Shown: positions 1-8,526, numbered from the stretch's first letter. The stretch is DNA of 64,000 nucleotides from Nitrospirota bacterium (GCA_016190245.1 JACPQY010000078.1:1-64000), one strand, 5' to 3'. Translations and numbers: made by a program. Notes: generated by a model not told the origin, from the letters alone.

Positions 1-90
1 ATATAATCCCCTTGCATCGCTGCCTCCTTTCAGTTGGGACAATCCTTTTTCCACGATCATCCCACGGGAGGCAGCCGCTTTCATACAATT

Positions 91-120
91 ACGAAGAACC
101 GTCCTGCCCATGGTCGATCC
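91..120. repeat. Dispersed 30-bp repeat, copy 1
   Basis: This stretch upstream of purC matches 23588-23617 at 27 of 30 positions, in the same orientation. It begins ACGAAGAACCG and contains CCATGGT. Both copies are intergenic. No coding role is visible. Confidence 0.6.
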
Positions 121-154
121 CCTTAAGGTCGTTTTCAAACAGAGCCTAGCCTCC

Positions 155-183
155 TTGAATTCATGAACAATCGGGGCTAAATT
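155..183 (+). promoter_or_regulatory. purC promoter
   Basis: TTGAAT (155-160), a 17-nt spacer, then TAAATT (178-183). The purC ATG lies 10 nt after the -10 box, so the predicted leader is only a few nucleotides and no Shine-Dalgarno sequence is seen. The first 154 bases hold no gene that I can support. Confidence 0.55.
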
Positions 184-193
184 CCCCGCCCGG

Positions 194-1117
194 ATGGACG
201 CGGCGCGCGCTCCGGCATCGAACCTCAACGGGAGCGCCGTCCTATACACGGATATCCCGGGTGGGCGCATGGTCCGCCGCGGGAAGGTGCGGGACATCTA
301 CGATGCGGGCGAGCATCTCCTCCTCGTGGCCACGGACCGGATCTCGGCCTTCGATGTCGTCATGCCCAACGGAATCCCCGACAAAGGGAGGGTGCTCACC
401 CAGATCTCCGCCTTTTGGTTCGAGAAGACGCGCTCGATCGTGCCCAACCATCTCGTGAGCACGGAGCCGAAGGATTTCCCCGCCGCGTTCAAAACCCACC
501 AGTCCGCTCTGGCGCGGCGAAGCATGCTCGTCCGAAGGGCAACGCCGCTCCCGGTCGAGTGCATCGTGCGCGGCTACCTGTCCGGTTCGGGCTGGGCGGA
601 CTACCAGAAGACGGGTGCCGTCTGTGGGATCGCCCTCCCGAAGGGCCTGGTGGAATCGCAGAAGCTGCCTGAGCCCATTTTCACGCCTTCCACGAAGGCA
701 GATGAGGGCCACGACATCAACATCCCGTTCGAGGAGGCCGTACGGATCCTGGGGGATCGGCGGTTGGCCGAAAGGGTGCGCGCCACTAGCATCCGGATCT
801 ACGAGTCGGCCTGCCGCATGGCGGAGGTCTCGGGGCTCATCATCTCCGATACGAAGTTCGAGTTCGGCCTCCTGAACGGCGAGGTGGTGCTCATCGACGA
901 GATCCTCACACCGGATTCCTCGCGGTTCTGGCCGAAAGCCGAGTACGAACCCGGGCGCGCCCAGAGAAGCTTCGACAAGCAGTTCGTGCGCGACTACCTG
1001 AACACGCTCACGTGGGACAAGCGTCCTCCCGGACCGGTCCTACCGGCCGAGATCGTCGAAAAGACGCGCGAGAAGTACCTCGAGGCCTACCGCATCCTCA
1101 CGGGCCGCGCGGACTGA
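194..1117 (+). CDS. purC: SAICAR synthase (PurC)
   Basis: Phosphoribosylaminoimidazole-succinocarboxamide synthase: the cytosolic ATP-dependent ligation of aspartate to CAIR in de novo purine synthesis. At 307 aa it is the size of the longer (yeast Ade1-like) PurC type. The N-terminal GKVRDIYD motif sits at about residues 31-38 and the second family signature, ISDTKFEFG, at about residues 217-225. The start at 194 places the ATG just behind a well-spaced promoter (155-183) without a Shine-Dalgarno sequence, matching the short-leader pattern seen elsewhere in the window. The gene stands alone; a small GC hairpin (CCCCGC-GAG-GCGGGG, about 1148-1162) follows the stop. Identity is secure. Confidence 0.96.
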   Translation: MDAARAPASNLNGSAVLYTDIPGGRMVRRGKVRDIYDAGEHLLLVATDRISAFDVVMPNGIPDKGRVLTQISAFWFEKTRSIVPNHLVSTEPKDFPAAFKTHQSALARRSMLVRRATPLPVECIVRGYLSGSGWADYQKTGAVCGIALPKGLVESQKLPEPIFTPSTKADEGHDINIPFEEAVRILGDRRLAERVRATSIRIYESACRMAEVSGLIISDTKFEFGLLNGEVVLIDEILTPDSSRFWPKAEYEPGRAQRSFDKQFVRDYLNTLTWDKRPPGPVLPAEIVEKTREKYLEAYRILTGRAD

Positions 1118-1247
1118 CTCCCCCACGGACTTGCGGCCGGCCACCCCCGCGAGGCGGGGCGGGAGGTCATCACCCTACTCCCCAAGCCATGTGCCCATTG
1201 CACGAAATGTACGCCTAAGCCGGCTAGGCAGCACCACATGGAACGAC

Positions 1248-1276
1248 TTGACAATACGACATCGAATGCGTATACA
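1248..1276 (+). promoter_or_regulatory. Promoter of the AbrB/PIN toxin-antitoxin pair
   Basis: Consensus TTGACA (1248-1253), a 17-nt spacer and TATACA (1271-1276). The -10 box overlaps the palindrome GTATAC, a possible antitoxin operator half. Unlike many promoters here it leaves a leader of about 35 nt with a GGAGG site (1309-1313). Confidence 0.65.
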
Positions 1277-1318
1277 CGTTATGTTTGTAGGGTACCCAAA
1301 GACATGATGGAGGTGACC

Positions 1319-1567
1319 ATGGAAACTTCGGTTATGACGGTCAAGGGGCAGATCGTGGTGCCGGCGAAGCTGCGCAAGAAGCTGGGGCTGAAGAAGGGCG
1401 CCAAGGTGGCCATCATCGAGGACGAACATGGATTCCTGGTCAGACCCCTGAACAGGACGTATTTCGACCAATACGCCGGCATCCTCCCGGGGAGGGGCAA
1501 GGCCACCAAAGCCCTCTTGGAGGAACGGAGAGGAGATCGAGACGATGAAGACGCTCGTGCTCGATAG
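1319..1567 (+). CDS. AbrB/MazE-type (VapB-like) antitoxin
   Basis: An 82-aa DNA-binding antitoxin with the swapped-hairpin AbrB fold. The segment VKGQIVVPAKLRKKLGLKKG is the typical SpoVT/AbrB core, followed by a short C-terminal tail that would mask the toxin. I chose ATG 1319, behind GGAGG at 1309-1313, over the longer in-frame start at 1238, because 1238 lies upstream of the promoter's -35 box. The stop overlaps the PIN gene by 23 bp, the usual coupling in VapBC modules. Expected role: neutralise the downstream nuclease and autoregulate the promoter at 1248-1276. Confidence 0.88.
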   Translation: METSVMTVKGQIVVPAKLRKKLGLKKGAKVAIIEDEHGFLVRPLNRTYFDQYAGILPGRGKATKALLEERRGDRDDEDARAR

Positions 1568-1946
1568 CCATGCGCTCCTGGCCTATTTCGAGAAGGACGC
1601 GGGCTGGGAGGCCGTGTCGCAGCTACTTCAGGAAGCCTCGGAAGAGAGATGCCACCTCGTCCTCAGCGCGATCAACTGGGGTGAGGTGTACTACATCACG
1701 CTGCGAGAGTACGGGGAAGAGTACGCCCGGAAGGTAGCGCAGACCCTCTCTCACATGCCTGTCGAAATCGTTGACGCCACACAAGAACTGGCCTTGCATG
1801 CCGCGAGACTGAAGGCGCGAGGCGGGCTATCCTATGCGGATTGCTTCGCGGCGGGCCTGGCGAAGATGAAGAAACATTCCGTCCTGGTCACCGGCGATAA
1901 GGAATTCAAGCGGGTGGCCGACGAGATCACGATTCACTGGGTCTGA
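1545..1946 (+). CDS. PIN-domain toxin (VapC family)
   Basis: A 133-aa PIN-domain ribonuclease. The acidic metal-binding residues are in place: D7 in VLDSHALLAYF, E47 in NWGEVYY, D99 in LSYADCFAA and D118 in VTGDKEF. Family knowledge says VapC toxins cleave tRNA or rRNA and are held inactive by the cognate antitoxin. It overlaps the AbrB-type antitoxin by 23 bp and must be co-translated with it. A hairpin CAGCCC-TGAGGT-GGGCTG (1952-1969) lies just after the stop but has no T-run. Region 1970-2128 holds nothing recognisable. Confidence 0.9.
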   Translation: MKTLVLDSHALLAYFEKDAGWEAVSQLLQEASEERCHLVLSAINWGEVYYITLREYGEEYARKVAQTLSHMPVEIVDATQELALHAARLKARGGLSYADCFAAGLAKMKKHSVLVTGDKEFKRVADEITIHWV

Positions 1947-2128
1947 TGCCGCAGCCCTGAGGTGGGCTGAGAAGTCGCCCGAGTCCGGGGCGCTGCCCTA
2001 TGGGGGAGGAGGTCAGGCCCGGGAAAGCGGGTGCAGCATCGATCGGGCCAACTTCTCTCGTCTGACGGACCGCCGAGTCTGACCGGCGAGCCGCAGGCGC
2101 TTCAGAGCCGATCGCCGACCGCTTCGGA

Positions 2129-2743
2129 TCACACTTCCGTCTTCACCTTCCCGGACTCCTTGATCGCGTACCAGGCGATCAGGAAGCCGAGGCCCAGAAG
2201 GATCACGGCGCTCACAATCCAACGCGTGCCGAACGTCTGAGGGAAATGCGTCGCCGCGGCCATGGTGAAGAGGAGAGGCACGGACAGGAACGTGTTCAGC
2301 TTGGATGCCTTGACGGCCACCGCGCCGAGCTTCGGATCAGCGGGTTGATCGTTCCGGACGCCCCGTATGATCTGCCTCTGCCGCGGCCAGATCACGAACC
2401 ACACATTGAACCACATGATCGAGCCGAGCAGTGCGCCCAAAAAGATCCACAGGCCCGCGATCGTGACACCGTGCCCGCCCTCAGGATACGCCACCACGAA
2501 CCGATTCCAGTGGAGCAGGATCAGCAGCCAGCCCGAGAGGAACGTGAACATCGCTCCCCACCGGAACCAGAAGAGCGCGCGCGGCATGAGCTCGGGCAGG
2601 ATGCGTTTCTTGGAGGGCGCATCGTAGGCCTTGGCCACGTGAATGTTGACAAGGTTGAAGAAGTAGAGGTGTCCGATCCAGACCACCCCTGCAAGATAGT
2701 GGATCCATCTGAGAACGATGTCGGAAAGCAGGTGTCCGCTCAT
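2129..2743 (-). CDS. Urate-oxidase-N-like (PuuD N-terminal domain) membrane protein
   Basis: A 204-aa integral membrane protein with about four to five hydrophobic helices. It resembles the membrane domain of bacterial PuuD-type urate oxidases (Urate_ox_N family): RWIHYLAGVVWIGHLYFFNL near the N-terminus carries two helix histidines (H15, H25). Full PuuD proteins have a C-terminal cytochrome c domain, absent here, and no purine-degradation genes adjoin, so urate oxidation should not be assumed; many short homologues are uncharacterised. The ATG at 2743 has a good Shine-Dalgarno (GGAGGT, 4 nt away). Two minus-strand promoters lie upstream. Confidence 0.75.
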   Translation of the reverse strand: MSGHLLSDIVLRWIHYLAGVVWIGHLYFFNLVNIHVAKAYDAPSKKRILPELMPRALFWFRWGAMFTFLSGWLLILLHWNRFVVAYPEGGHGVTIAGLWIFLGALLGSIMWFNVWFVIWPRQRQIIRGVRNDQPADPKLGAVAVKASKLNTFLSVPLLFTMAAATHFPQTFGTRWIVSAVILLGLGFLIAWYAIKESGKVKTEV

Positions 2744-2767
2744 GGTTACCTCCGAAATCTTTCAGTA

Positions 2768-2840
2768 ATTATAATGCCTTACATATTCTCATTTGTGATA
2801 CTTGCGAGATCACCGTAGCGGTTCGTTCACAACTTGTCAA
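2768..2840 (-). promoter_or_regulatory. Tandem promoters for the urate-oxidase-N-like gene
   Basis: On the minus strand: TTGACA (2835-2840), a 17-nt spacer and TACGGT (2812-2817). Further downstream is a perfect TATAAT (2768-2773) with a weaker -35. The segment 2760-2800 is markedly AT-rich for this window. The rest of 2841-2965 shows nothing else. Confidence 0.5.
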
Positions 2841-2965
2841 TCCCCGTGGTGTGTTGGTATGGTCTGTTATGGACTATGCAAACGAGGTGCCGCGGGCGCG
2901 CCCGACCTCGTCTGTTCTCGGCTCCTGGCTCCCGGCTCTCGGTTCGCGGCCTCTCGCGCCGGGCG

Positions 2966-3634
2966 CTACAGGTCCTGGTTGACCTTGGACCTCAGGCGAT
3001 TCAGCAACTCGGCTGCCGACTGCTCGGTGATGATCTTGTGGAACTGGGCGCGGAACCCCTCGATCATGCTGGCCTCGTCGATCGCCAGATCGTAGATCCG
3101 CCACCCGTTTGAGGCGCGATGGAGACGGTAGGTGATCTCGACGTCCACCTGTTCGTTCTTCGGCCTCACGTAGGCCCGCACCTCGGCGTCGCCCCCGTTG
3201 GTCTTGGGTGGTTTGTACTTGACCCCGTCCAGCTTGAAGAGGTCCACTTTCCGGTCGGTCACCGAGGCGCGCTCCACGAGCGTGGTGAACAGCCGTGTGA
3301 ACTCGCCCCGTTGCTCGCCTGTGAGACGGCTCCAATGCTGCGCAAGGGAGAGGCGGCCCATCCGCTCCGTGTCGAGGATCGTGCGGATCTGCGCGAGGAG
3401 GGTTTCCTTCTCCTCGGCGGTGCCCTTGTACGTGGGGGCGTTGACGATCTCCTTGATCCTGCCCTCCCAATATCGGATGACGCCGAGCGGGTCATCGGCG
3501 AAGGATCCGTTTGAACCGGTCCCGGCCGCGGCCAGGGTGTCGGCAGGGAGACCCGGCCCGGCGAGGAGCAGCAGCAGACCTGCGGACGCTGGCAGCGTTC
3601 TACAGAGCTGAAAGAAGCGACGTTTGTGCGACAT
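2966..3634 (-). CDS. MlaC/Ttg2D-family phospholipid-binding protein
   Basis: A 222-aa secreted protein of the MlaC (Ttg2D) family, periplasmic shuttles that carry phospholipid between the outer and inner membranes. A signal peptide (basic start, then a leucine-rich core ending near ADTLAAA) is followed by the family body: VIRYWEGRIKEIV, LLAQIRTILDTERMGRLSL, and late WRIYDLAIDEASMIEGFRAQF. I chose ATG 3634 rather than TTG 3649. It overlaps the end of the upstream TolC-family gene by 35 bp, so the two are one operon. No MlaE, MlaF or MlaD gene is adjacent, so the partner transporter is elsewhere or different. Confidence 0.85.
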   Translation of the reverse strand: MSHKRRFFQLCRTLPASAGLLLLLAGPGLPADTLAAAGTGSNGSFADDPLGVIRYWEGRIKEIVNAPTYKGTAEEKETLLAQIRTILDTERMGRLSLAQHWSRLTGEQRGEFTRLFTTLVERASVTDRKVDLFKLDGVKYKPPKTNGGDAEVRAYVRPKNEQVDVEITYRLHRASNGWRIYDLAIDEASMIEGFRAQFHKIITEQSAAELLNRLRSKVNQDL

Positions 3635-5063
3635 GGTCGAGTCCCGCAAGGGACGTGTAGTACGCGTGGAGGCTCTCCGCGAAGTCCTTCTTCGCCTCGA
3701 GGTAGGCCTGGAACGAGTCTAGCACATCTCTCATGCTGATGAGCCCGAGGGTGTAGTTGCTCACGGCGGTGGAGAGCCATCCCCGCGCGATCCGAACGGC
3801 CTGGGCGTTGTTGGTCTTCTTGGTGCGGGCCTCCTCGTATTCGAAATACGCTCGGATGACTTCACCCTCCACCAGATCCTGCAGGCCGCTGCGCTTCGCT
3901 TCGAGCCCCGCCCTCTCGGCGCCCGCCTGCGAGACGCGATCATGCGTGATGAGAAAGTTGAGGTTCTGGTTCACACCGACCGCCCCGGTGAAGCGCTGGG
4001 TGTTCAGGGGGTCGCCGATGAAGGGGTTCTCGAGGGCGAGCACGCGGCCGGGAGAGGAGGCGAAGTTGAATCGGGCGAAGACGAAGAGCTGGGGAAAGAA
4101 CGCGCTGCGGGCCTCGGCGAGCTCGCCGGCGCGCGCCCGAATGCCGTAGTCCACGCGCTGCAGGTCCGGCCGCCCTTGACGGGCCGACGCGACGAGCGTC
4201 TCCATGGCGGGAACCGCGATCTCGGTTTCCGGGAAATCCGAGCCGATGTCCAAGTCCTCTCCGGCCGCGATCTTGAGCGCGCGAAGCGCGAGGCTGACGT
4301 TCAGCCCCGCCTCGGCACGCCGGTTCTCGAGCTCCACCTCGAAGAGGCGGAGGCGCTGCCGGTCCTCTTGCGAGATCTCTCCGCGTTCGGCGAGTTTCTC
4401 CACTCTCGATCGCACGCGTTCCAGCTCGAGCGCGGTTTCCTCCACGATGAAAGTGGACTGACGGGCGAGGAGGAGGCCGAAGTAGATCTGGGCGACGCGC
4501 CAGCGGATCTCGCGTTCCACGTCTCGGATCTCCGCCTCGGCGGCGCGGGTGCCCGCCTCAGCCTGGTCCCGAAGCCCCTTGAGGCGGCCGAAGGTGAACA
4601 GCGGCTGCGTGGCCGTCACCTCCACAATGTGGGAGGGACCGAACTCCAGGTCTTCGAATCGCCCCGTCTTGGCCGCGAGCGCCTCCAACTCCTCTTCGAT
4701 GGGTTCGAGGCCGGCGGGGACCTCCAGATCCGCGGGCACTTTCAAGTCCGGCGCGGGGGCGAGCAGGTAGTTGGCCTCGAACTTGGGGAGCACGTGCGCG
4801 TGGCGCGCCTCGGCGAGTTGGGCCTGCCGGAAGCCCAGCTTGTGCCGGGCCTCCACCATGAACGGGCTGTACTCCAGGGCTTTGCGGACGACCTCATGGA
4901 AGCCGGGCGTCGCCCCTGCCTGCGCCGCTGCCCGAGTTGTCGCAGCAGGGGGGGACGCGGCGGGCGTGGGAGGCGGTTCGGTTTGGGCGAGAAGGCGGTC
5001 GGGATGGCCGAGGACGCAGGAGGCCAAGGCCGAGACGGTCAGGAGCCGGATAAGGGGGGTCAT
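3600..5063 (-). CDS. TolC-family outer-membrane efflux protein
   Basis: A 487-aa TolC-family outer-membrane channel subunit (trimeric barrel plus periplasmic alpha-helical tunnel). A signal peptide with core IRLLTVSALASCVLG is followed by an Ala/Pro/Thr linker and two long coiled-coil repeats. These contain the recurrent TolC-family patterns TATQPLFTFGRL, AEIRDVEREIRWRVAQIYF and, in the second half, SAFFPQLFVFARF. ATG 5063 is preferred to TTG 5084. No inner-membrane pump or adaptor is adjacent; its operon partner is the MlaC-like gene, suggesting a role in envelope lipid or solute traffic (inference). Confidence 0.88.
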   Translation of the reverse strand: MTPLIRLLTVSALASCVLGHPDRLLAQTEPPPTPAASPPAATTRAAAQAGATPGFHEVVRKALEYSPFMVEARHKLGFRQAQLAEARHAHVLPKFEANYLLAPAPDLKVPADLEVPAGLEPIEEELEALAAKTGRFEDLEFGPSHIVEVTATQPLFTFGRLKGLRDQAEAGTRAAEAEIRDVEREIRWRVAQIYFGLLLARQSTFIVEETALELERVRSRVEKLAERGEISQEDRQRLRLFEVELENRRAEAGLNVSLALRALKIAAGEDLDIGSDFPETEIAVPAMETLVASARQGRPDLQRVDYGIRARAGELAEARSAFFPQLFVFARFNFASSPGRVLALENPFIGDPLNTQRFTGAVGVNQNLNFLITHDRVSQAGAERAGLEAKRSGLQDLVEGEVIRAYFEYEEARTKKTNNAQAVRIARGWLSTAVSNYTLGLISMRDVLDSFQAYLEAKKDFAESLHAYYTSLAGLDHVAQTSLLSAL

Positions 5064-5074
5064 GGCAAAAGAGG

Positions 5075-5103
5075 GGGGTACCAAACGATCCCGGGGAAGT
5101 CAA
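5075..5103 (-). promoter_or_regulatory. Possible promoter of tolC-mlaC
   Basis: Minus strand TTGACT (5098-5103), a 17-nt spacer and a poor -10 TACCCC (5075-5080), 11 nt before ATG 5063. The -35 box and spacing are good but the -10 is weak. Confidence 0.3.
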
Positions 5104-5134
5104 CGATACAGGTGGCCGCGCGAGGGCCAACCGA

Positions 5135-5140
5135 TATAAT
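5135..5140 (+). promoter_or_regulatory. murJ -10 element
   Basis: A perfect TATAAT ends 6 nt before the murJ GTG at 5147, so transcription should begin at or next to the start codon (leaderless). No clear -35 is visible 16-18 nt upstream. Confidence 0.5.
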
Positions 5141-5146
5141 CCCGGC

Positions 5147-6700
5147 GTGCTGAAGTCCACCGCAGCCGTCAGCCTCGCCACACTCATCAGCCGGATCCTC
5201 GGTCTCGCGCGAGACGCCATCGTGGCGGCCGTTTTCCCTGCCGGCGCGACGGACGCGTTTTTCGTGGCGTGGCGGATCCCCAACATGTTCCGCGCGGTTC
5301 TGGCCGAGGGCGCCGCCCAGTCGGCCGTTGTCCCGGTCCTCAATGAAGTTCGCCGCCGATCCGACGAAGTGGTGGCCCGTTTCCTTGGCGCGCTCTTGTC
5401 CGCCGCCGTGCCGCTGGTGGTCCTCCTCGCCGTGGCAGGGGTGGTCTTTTCGCCCCAACTGGTGAAACTCCTGGCCTTCGGTCTCAAGACCGACCCCGGG
5501 CGCTTCGACCTGGCCGTCCATCTCACGCGCGTGGTGTTCCCGTTCATCGCGATCATTTCGATCGTTTCGATCCTCATGAGTATCTTCCAAAGCTATGGCC
5601 GTTTCTTCCTTCCGGCGCTCACGCCGGCCGTCCTGAACATCGGCCTCATAGCCGGGGCGGTCGGGCTGTCGCAGTTCTTCGCGCGGCCGATCGATGGCCT
5701 CGCTTGGGGGGTTCTCCTCGGTGGGGGGATGCAGATCGCCCTCATGGTGGCGGCCTCCGTCCGACTGGCCCCCCCATTCAAGGCCGTTTGGGAACCGGGG
5801 AACGAGGGCGTTCGGCGCGTGGCGGGGCTCATGTCCGCCACCGTGGTGGGCACGGCCGTGTACCAACTCCAGGTAGTCGTGAACACGCAGCTCGCCTCGT
5901 TCCTGGAAACGGGATCCATCTCCGCGCTCTACTATGCCGATCGCCTGATCCAGTTTCCGCTCGCGCTCGTTCCCACGGCCCTGGCGACCGTGACGCTGCC
6001 CCGACTCTCCACCCTCGCCGCTGCCGGGGAGAAGAGGAGGATGGTGGAGGAGCTCGATCGCAGCGCGGTCATCTGCCTCTTCCTCATGATCCCCGCCGCG
6101 GTGGGCCTGTTCCTCTTGAGAGAGGAGGCCGTTCGGCTGGTGTTCCAGCGCCGTGAGTTCGGCGCGGGGCTCGCCCACGAAACCGCGGCGGTGCTTGGCG
6201 TATATGCCGCGGGCCTGTGGGCGTTCGGACTCACGCGGATCCTCTCGCAGGGGTTCTACGCGCTTCAGCGTCCCCGCCTGCCCGTGCTGGTGGCGGCGGT
6301 GGCCCTCTTCGTGACCGCCGGTGTGGGGGTCTTTGCGATGAACCGATGGGGGGTCTCGGGAATTGCCTCCGGAACGCTGGCGGGGGCGCTCGTTCAGGTC
6401 GTTCTCCTTCGGCGGGCGTGGCGAAGATTTCAAGGTGAGGGGGCCGCCGTGGCATCGCTTCTCGGGGGGGGGGCGAGGATTCTGGCCGCGTCGGGTTTCA
6501 TGGCCGCCACGCTGCTGGCTCTGGGCCGAGTCCCGGACGGTGGGCATGTCCTGTTCGCCTGGGGGCGGCTGCTGCTCCAAGTGATCGTGGGAGCCGGCGT
6601 GTACATGGTGGCGGCGCACGCGCTGCATGTGGATCCGGCGAGGGAGGCCGTGGCCCGCATGAAAAACCGCCTGCGATCCCGCGCGCGGCCCGGAGCCTGA
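5147..6700 (+). CDS. murJ: MurJ/MviN lipid II flippase
   Basis: A 517-aa polytopic membrane protein of the MOP superfamily that flips lipid II across the cytoplasmic membrane for peptidoglycan synthesis. The N-terminus has the MurJ hallmark: SLATLISRILGLARD followed by AFFVAWRIPNMFRAVLAEGA, with the conserved arginines. About 14 hydrophobic helices follow, the usual number. The GTG start at 5147 directly follows a TATAAT and has no Shine-Dalgarno. A run of ten G (6464-6473) lies in the coding sequence without breaking the frame. pth begins 33 nt downstream. Confidence 0.95.
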   Translation: MLKSTAAVSLATLISRILGLARDAIVAAVFPAGATDAFFVAWRIPNMFRAVLAEGAAQSAVVPVLNEVRRRSDEVVARFLGALLSAAVPLVVLLAVAGVVFSPQLVKLLAFGLKTDPGRFDLAVHLTRVVFPFIAIISIVSILMSIFQSYGRFFLPALTPAVLNIGLIAGAVGLSQFFARPIDGLAWGVLLGGGMQIALMVAASVRLAPPFKAVWEPGNEGVRRVAGLMSATVVGTAVYQLQVVVNTQLASFLETGSISALYYADRLIQFPLALVPTALATVTLPRLSTLAAAGEKRRMVEELDRSAVICLFLMIPAAVGLFLLREEAVRLVFQRREFGAGLAHETAAVLGVYAAGLWAFGLTRILSQGFYALQRPRLPVLVAAVALFVTAGVGVFAMNRWGVSGIASGTLAGALVQVVLLRRAWRRFQGEGAAVASLLGGGARILAASGFMAATLLALGRVPDGGHVLFAWGRLLLQVIVGAGVYMVAAHALHVDPAREAVARMKNRLRSRARPGA

Positions 6701-6733
6701 TCGTGCTGCTTCTGGTGGTATAGTCCTCCCGCC

Positions 6734-7306
6734 ATGTGGGTGATCGTCGGCCTCGGCAATCCCGGCCGGAAGTACGAGCGCACGCGCCACAACGTCGGGT
6801 TCGGCGTGGCGGATAGCATCGCAACGGGGGCGGGGGGCCGGTTCCGTCGCGACACACACGGGGACCTGACGGCGCGCGTCGAGTGGGAAGGCGAGAGAAT
6901 CCTGCTGGTCAAACCCCAGACCTTCATGAACCTGAGCGGACCGGCCGTCGCGCGGGCCGCGCCGCCCGAATCGGAGCGGCTGGTCGTGGTCTGTGACGAC
7001 CTCAATCTGCCGCTGGGGAACGTGCGCCTGCGCGAGGGGGGAAGCGACGGCGGCCACAAGGGGCTCCGTTCGATCATCGAAACCCTGGGGTCGGATCGTT
7101 TCATCCGCCTGCGGGTCGGCCTCGGCCGCCCGCCCGAGGGCGAGGAAGCCGCGGAGTTTGTTCTGCGGTCGTTCGATCGAGGCGAGAGCGAAGCGATCGG
7201 GCAGGCCGTGGCACGGGCCGTGGAGTGCCTGCGTGTGCTCCTCGCGCGCGGGCTGGCGGCGGCGATGAACGACTTCAACCGCCGGGCTACGCCCGCGGAG
7301 CCCTGA
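6734..7306 (+). CDS. pth: Peptidyl-tRNA hydrolase
   Basis: A 190-aa Pth that recycles peptidyl-tRNA by hydrolysing the ester bond. Catalytic and binding residues are visible: N9 and H19 in GLGNPGRKYERTRHNVGF, N66 in FMNLSG, and D88 in the CDDLNLPLG loop. Length is normal for the family. The ATG at 6734 comes 9 nt after TATAGT (6719-6724). Between its stop and ychF lies a 136-bp structured element (7306-7441). Confidence 0.95.
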   Translation: MWVIVGLGNPGRKYERTRHNVGFGVADSIATGAGGRFRRDTHGDLTARVEWEGERILLVKPQTFMNLSGPAVARAAPPESERLVVVCDDLNLPLGNVRLREGGSDGGHKGLRSIIETLGSDRFIRLRVGLGRPPEGEEAAEFVLRSFDRGESEAIGQAVARAVECLRVLLARGLAAAMNDFNRRATPAEP

Positions 7307-7441
7307 GAGTGCGTCCGGACGTGTGCGTACCGGTGGACAGACTCGCGAGGTCGAGTTCTCGACTTCGCTCGAACAACAACCATGTCTATGCTTCGAGTCC
7401 GCCGCGGCGGATCGAGAACATTCAATTTTCGGACGCACTCT
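7306..7441. repeat. Intergenic inverted-repeat element between pth and ychF
   Basis: A 12-bp perfect inverted repeat bounds the whole interval: AGAGTGCGTCCG (7306-7317) and its complement at 7430-7441. Inside are the hairpin GTCGAG-TT-CTCGAC (about 7350-7363), complementary GTTCTCGA/TCGAGAAC segments, and the 14-bp palindrome TCCGCC-GC-GGCGGA (7398-7411), a motif that recurs at five other sites. This could be a small mobile palindromic element or a structured RNA. No ORF of note lies inside. Confidence 0.55.
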
Positions 7442-7446
7442 AACAC

Positions 7447-8526
7447 ATGTCCTTCACCTGCGGCCTGGTGGGCCTGCCCAACGCGGGCAAGTCCACGCTC
7501 TTCAACGCCCTCACCGGGGGGGGGGCCGAGACCGCGCCTCGCCCGTTTTCCACGCTGGAGCCGAAGAAGGGTGTGGTGTCCCTCCCGGACCCGCGGCTGG
7601 TCAGCCTCGGGCGGGAGGTGGGCGCCGACCGGATCGTCCCCGCCTCGCTCGAGGTGACGGACGTAGCGGGACTCGTGAAGGGCGCCAGCGAGGGGGAGGG
7701 CCTTGGGAACCAATTCCTGGGACATCTCCGTCCGCTTGACGCCATCGTTCACGTCGTTCGTCTCTTCGAGAGCGACAAGGTGGGCCACGTGTACGGCACG
7801 GTGGACCCTGTCCGCGATCTCGAGATCGTCGAGTTGGAGCTGTCCCTGGCGGACCTGGATGTTTTAGATCGCCGCATCGAGAAGATCGAGAAGCCGGCCC
7901 AGATGAGAGTGAAGGAGGCCGAGCGGGAGTTTCTCGCCCTCTCACCGATTCGCGACGCCCTTCGGGCGGGAACGCGGGCGCCCACCGAGGCGGTGGCCAC
8001 CGATGTGGTGCGGGGCATGGGCCTCTTGTGCCTCAAGCGGCGCGTTGCGGTGGCCAACACAGCGGAGGAGACAAGCGAGAATGCGCTCGCCGCGCCTCTG
8101 CGTTCGTGGTCGGACGGGCAGGCCGTGCCGCTTGTGGCGGTGGCGGCCCGCCTGGAGGAGGAATTGCGCGAGCTTCCCGAGGACGAGCGAGGAGCGTTTC
8201 TGGCAGAGTATTTTCCCCGGGGGTTGGGTACGGCGCGACTCGTTCGGGCGCTTTTCCGAACGCTCGATCTCATCACCTTCTACACCATTGACGGTGGTGA
8301 GACGCGCGCGTGGCCCGTGCCCCGCGGGACAAAGGTCGCCGAGGCCGGGGGGAGGATCCACACCGACTTCGAGCGGAAGTTCATCCGCGCGGAAGTGGCG
8401 ACGGCCGCCGTGATGCTGGAGTGCGGCGGCTGGCCCGAGGCGACCAAGCGCGGCTCCGCGCGCACCGAGGGCCGGGAGTACGTCGTTCAGGATGGGGACG
8501 TGATCCACCTTCGAACGGGAAACTGA
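7447..8526 (+). CDS. ychF: YchF/OLA1-family ribosome-associated ATPase
   Basis: A 359-aa Obg-related P-loop protein. G1 is GLPNAGKST at residues 9-17, and the switch region has DVAGLVKGASEGEGLGNQFL. The base-specificity motif reads NTAE (in VANTAEET) rather than NKxD, which is characteristic of ATP-preferring YchF proteins. The C-terminal TGS domain includes TFYTIDGGETRAWPV and ends YVVQDGDVIHLRTGN. Biological role: ribosome-associated, stress-linked. A run of ten G (7516-7525) is in frame. The pth-ychF order is a common bacterial arrangement. Confidence 0.95.
   Translation: MSFTCGLVGLPNAGKSTLFNALTGGGAETAPRPFSTLEPKKGVVSLPDPRLVSLGREVGADRIVPASLEVTDVAGLVKGASEGEGLGNQFLGHLRPLDAIVHVVRLFESDKVGHVYGTVDPVRDLEIVELELSLADLDVLDRRIEKIEKPAQMRVKEAEREFLALSPIRDALRAGTRAPTEAVATDVVRGMGLLCLKRRVAVANTAEETSENALAAPLRSWSDGQAVPLVAVAARLEEELRELPEDERGAFLAEYFPRGLGTARLVRALFRTLDLITFYTIDGGETRAWPVPRGTKVAEAGGRIHTDFERKFIRAEVATAAVMLECGGWPEATKRGSARTEGREYVVQDGDVIHLRTGN

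Noticed and set aside
2129-2743. Complete PuuD urate oxidase
   Set aside because: Only the membrane domain is present, with no cytochrome c domain and no purine-catabolism neighbours.
2246-2818. Open frame of 190 codons on the plus strand opposite the urate-oxidase-N-like gene
   Set aside because: Low-complexity Arg/Glu/Pro composition typical of antisense shadow in GC-rich DNA; the minus-strand frame has clear membrane helices and a Shine-Dalgarno.
5060-7438. Open frame of 792 codons on the minus strand across murJ and pth
   Set aside because: Entirely antisense to well-supported genes, with Arg/His/Gly/Pro-rich shadow composition and no domain.
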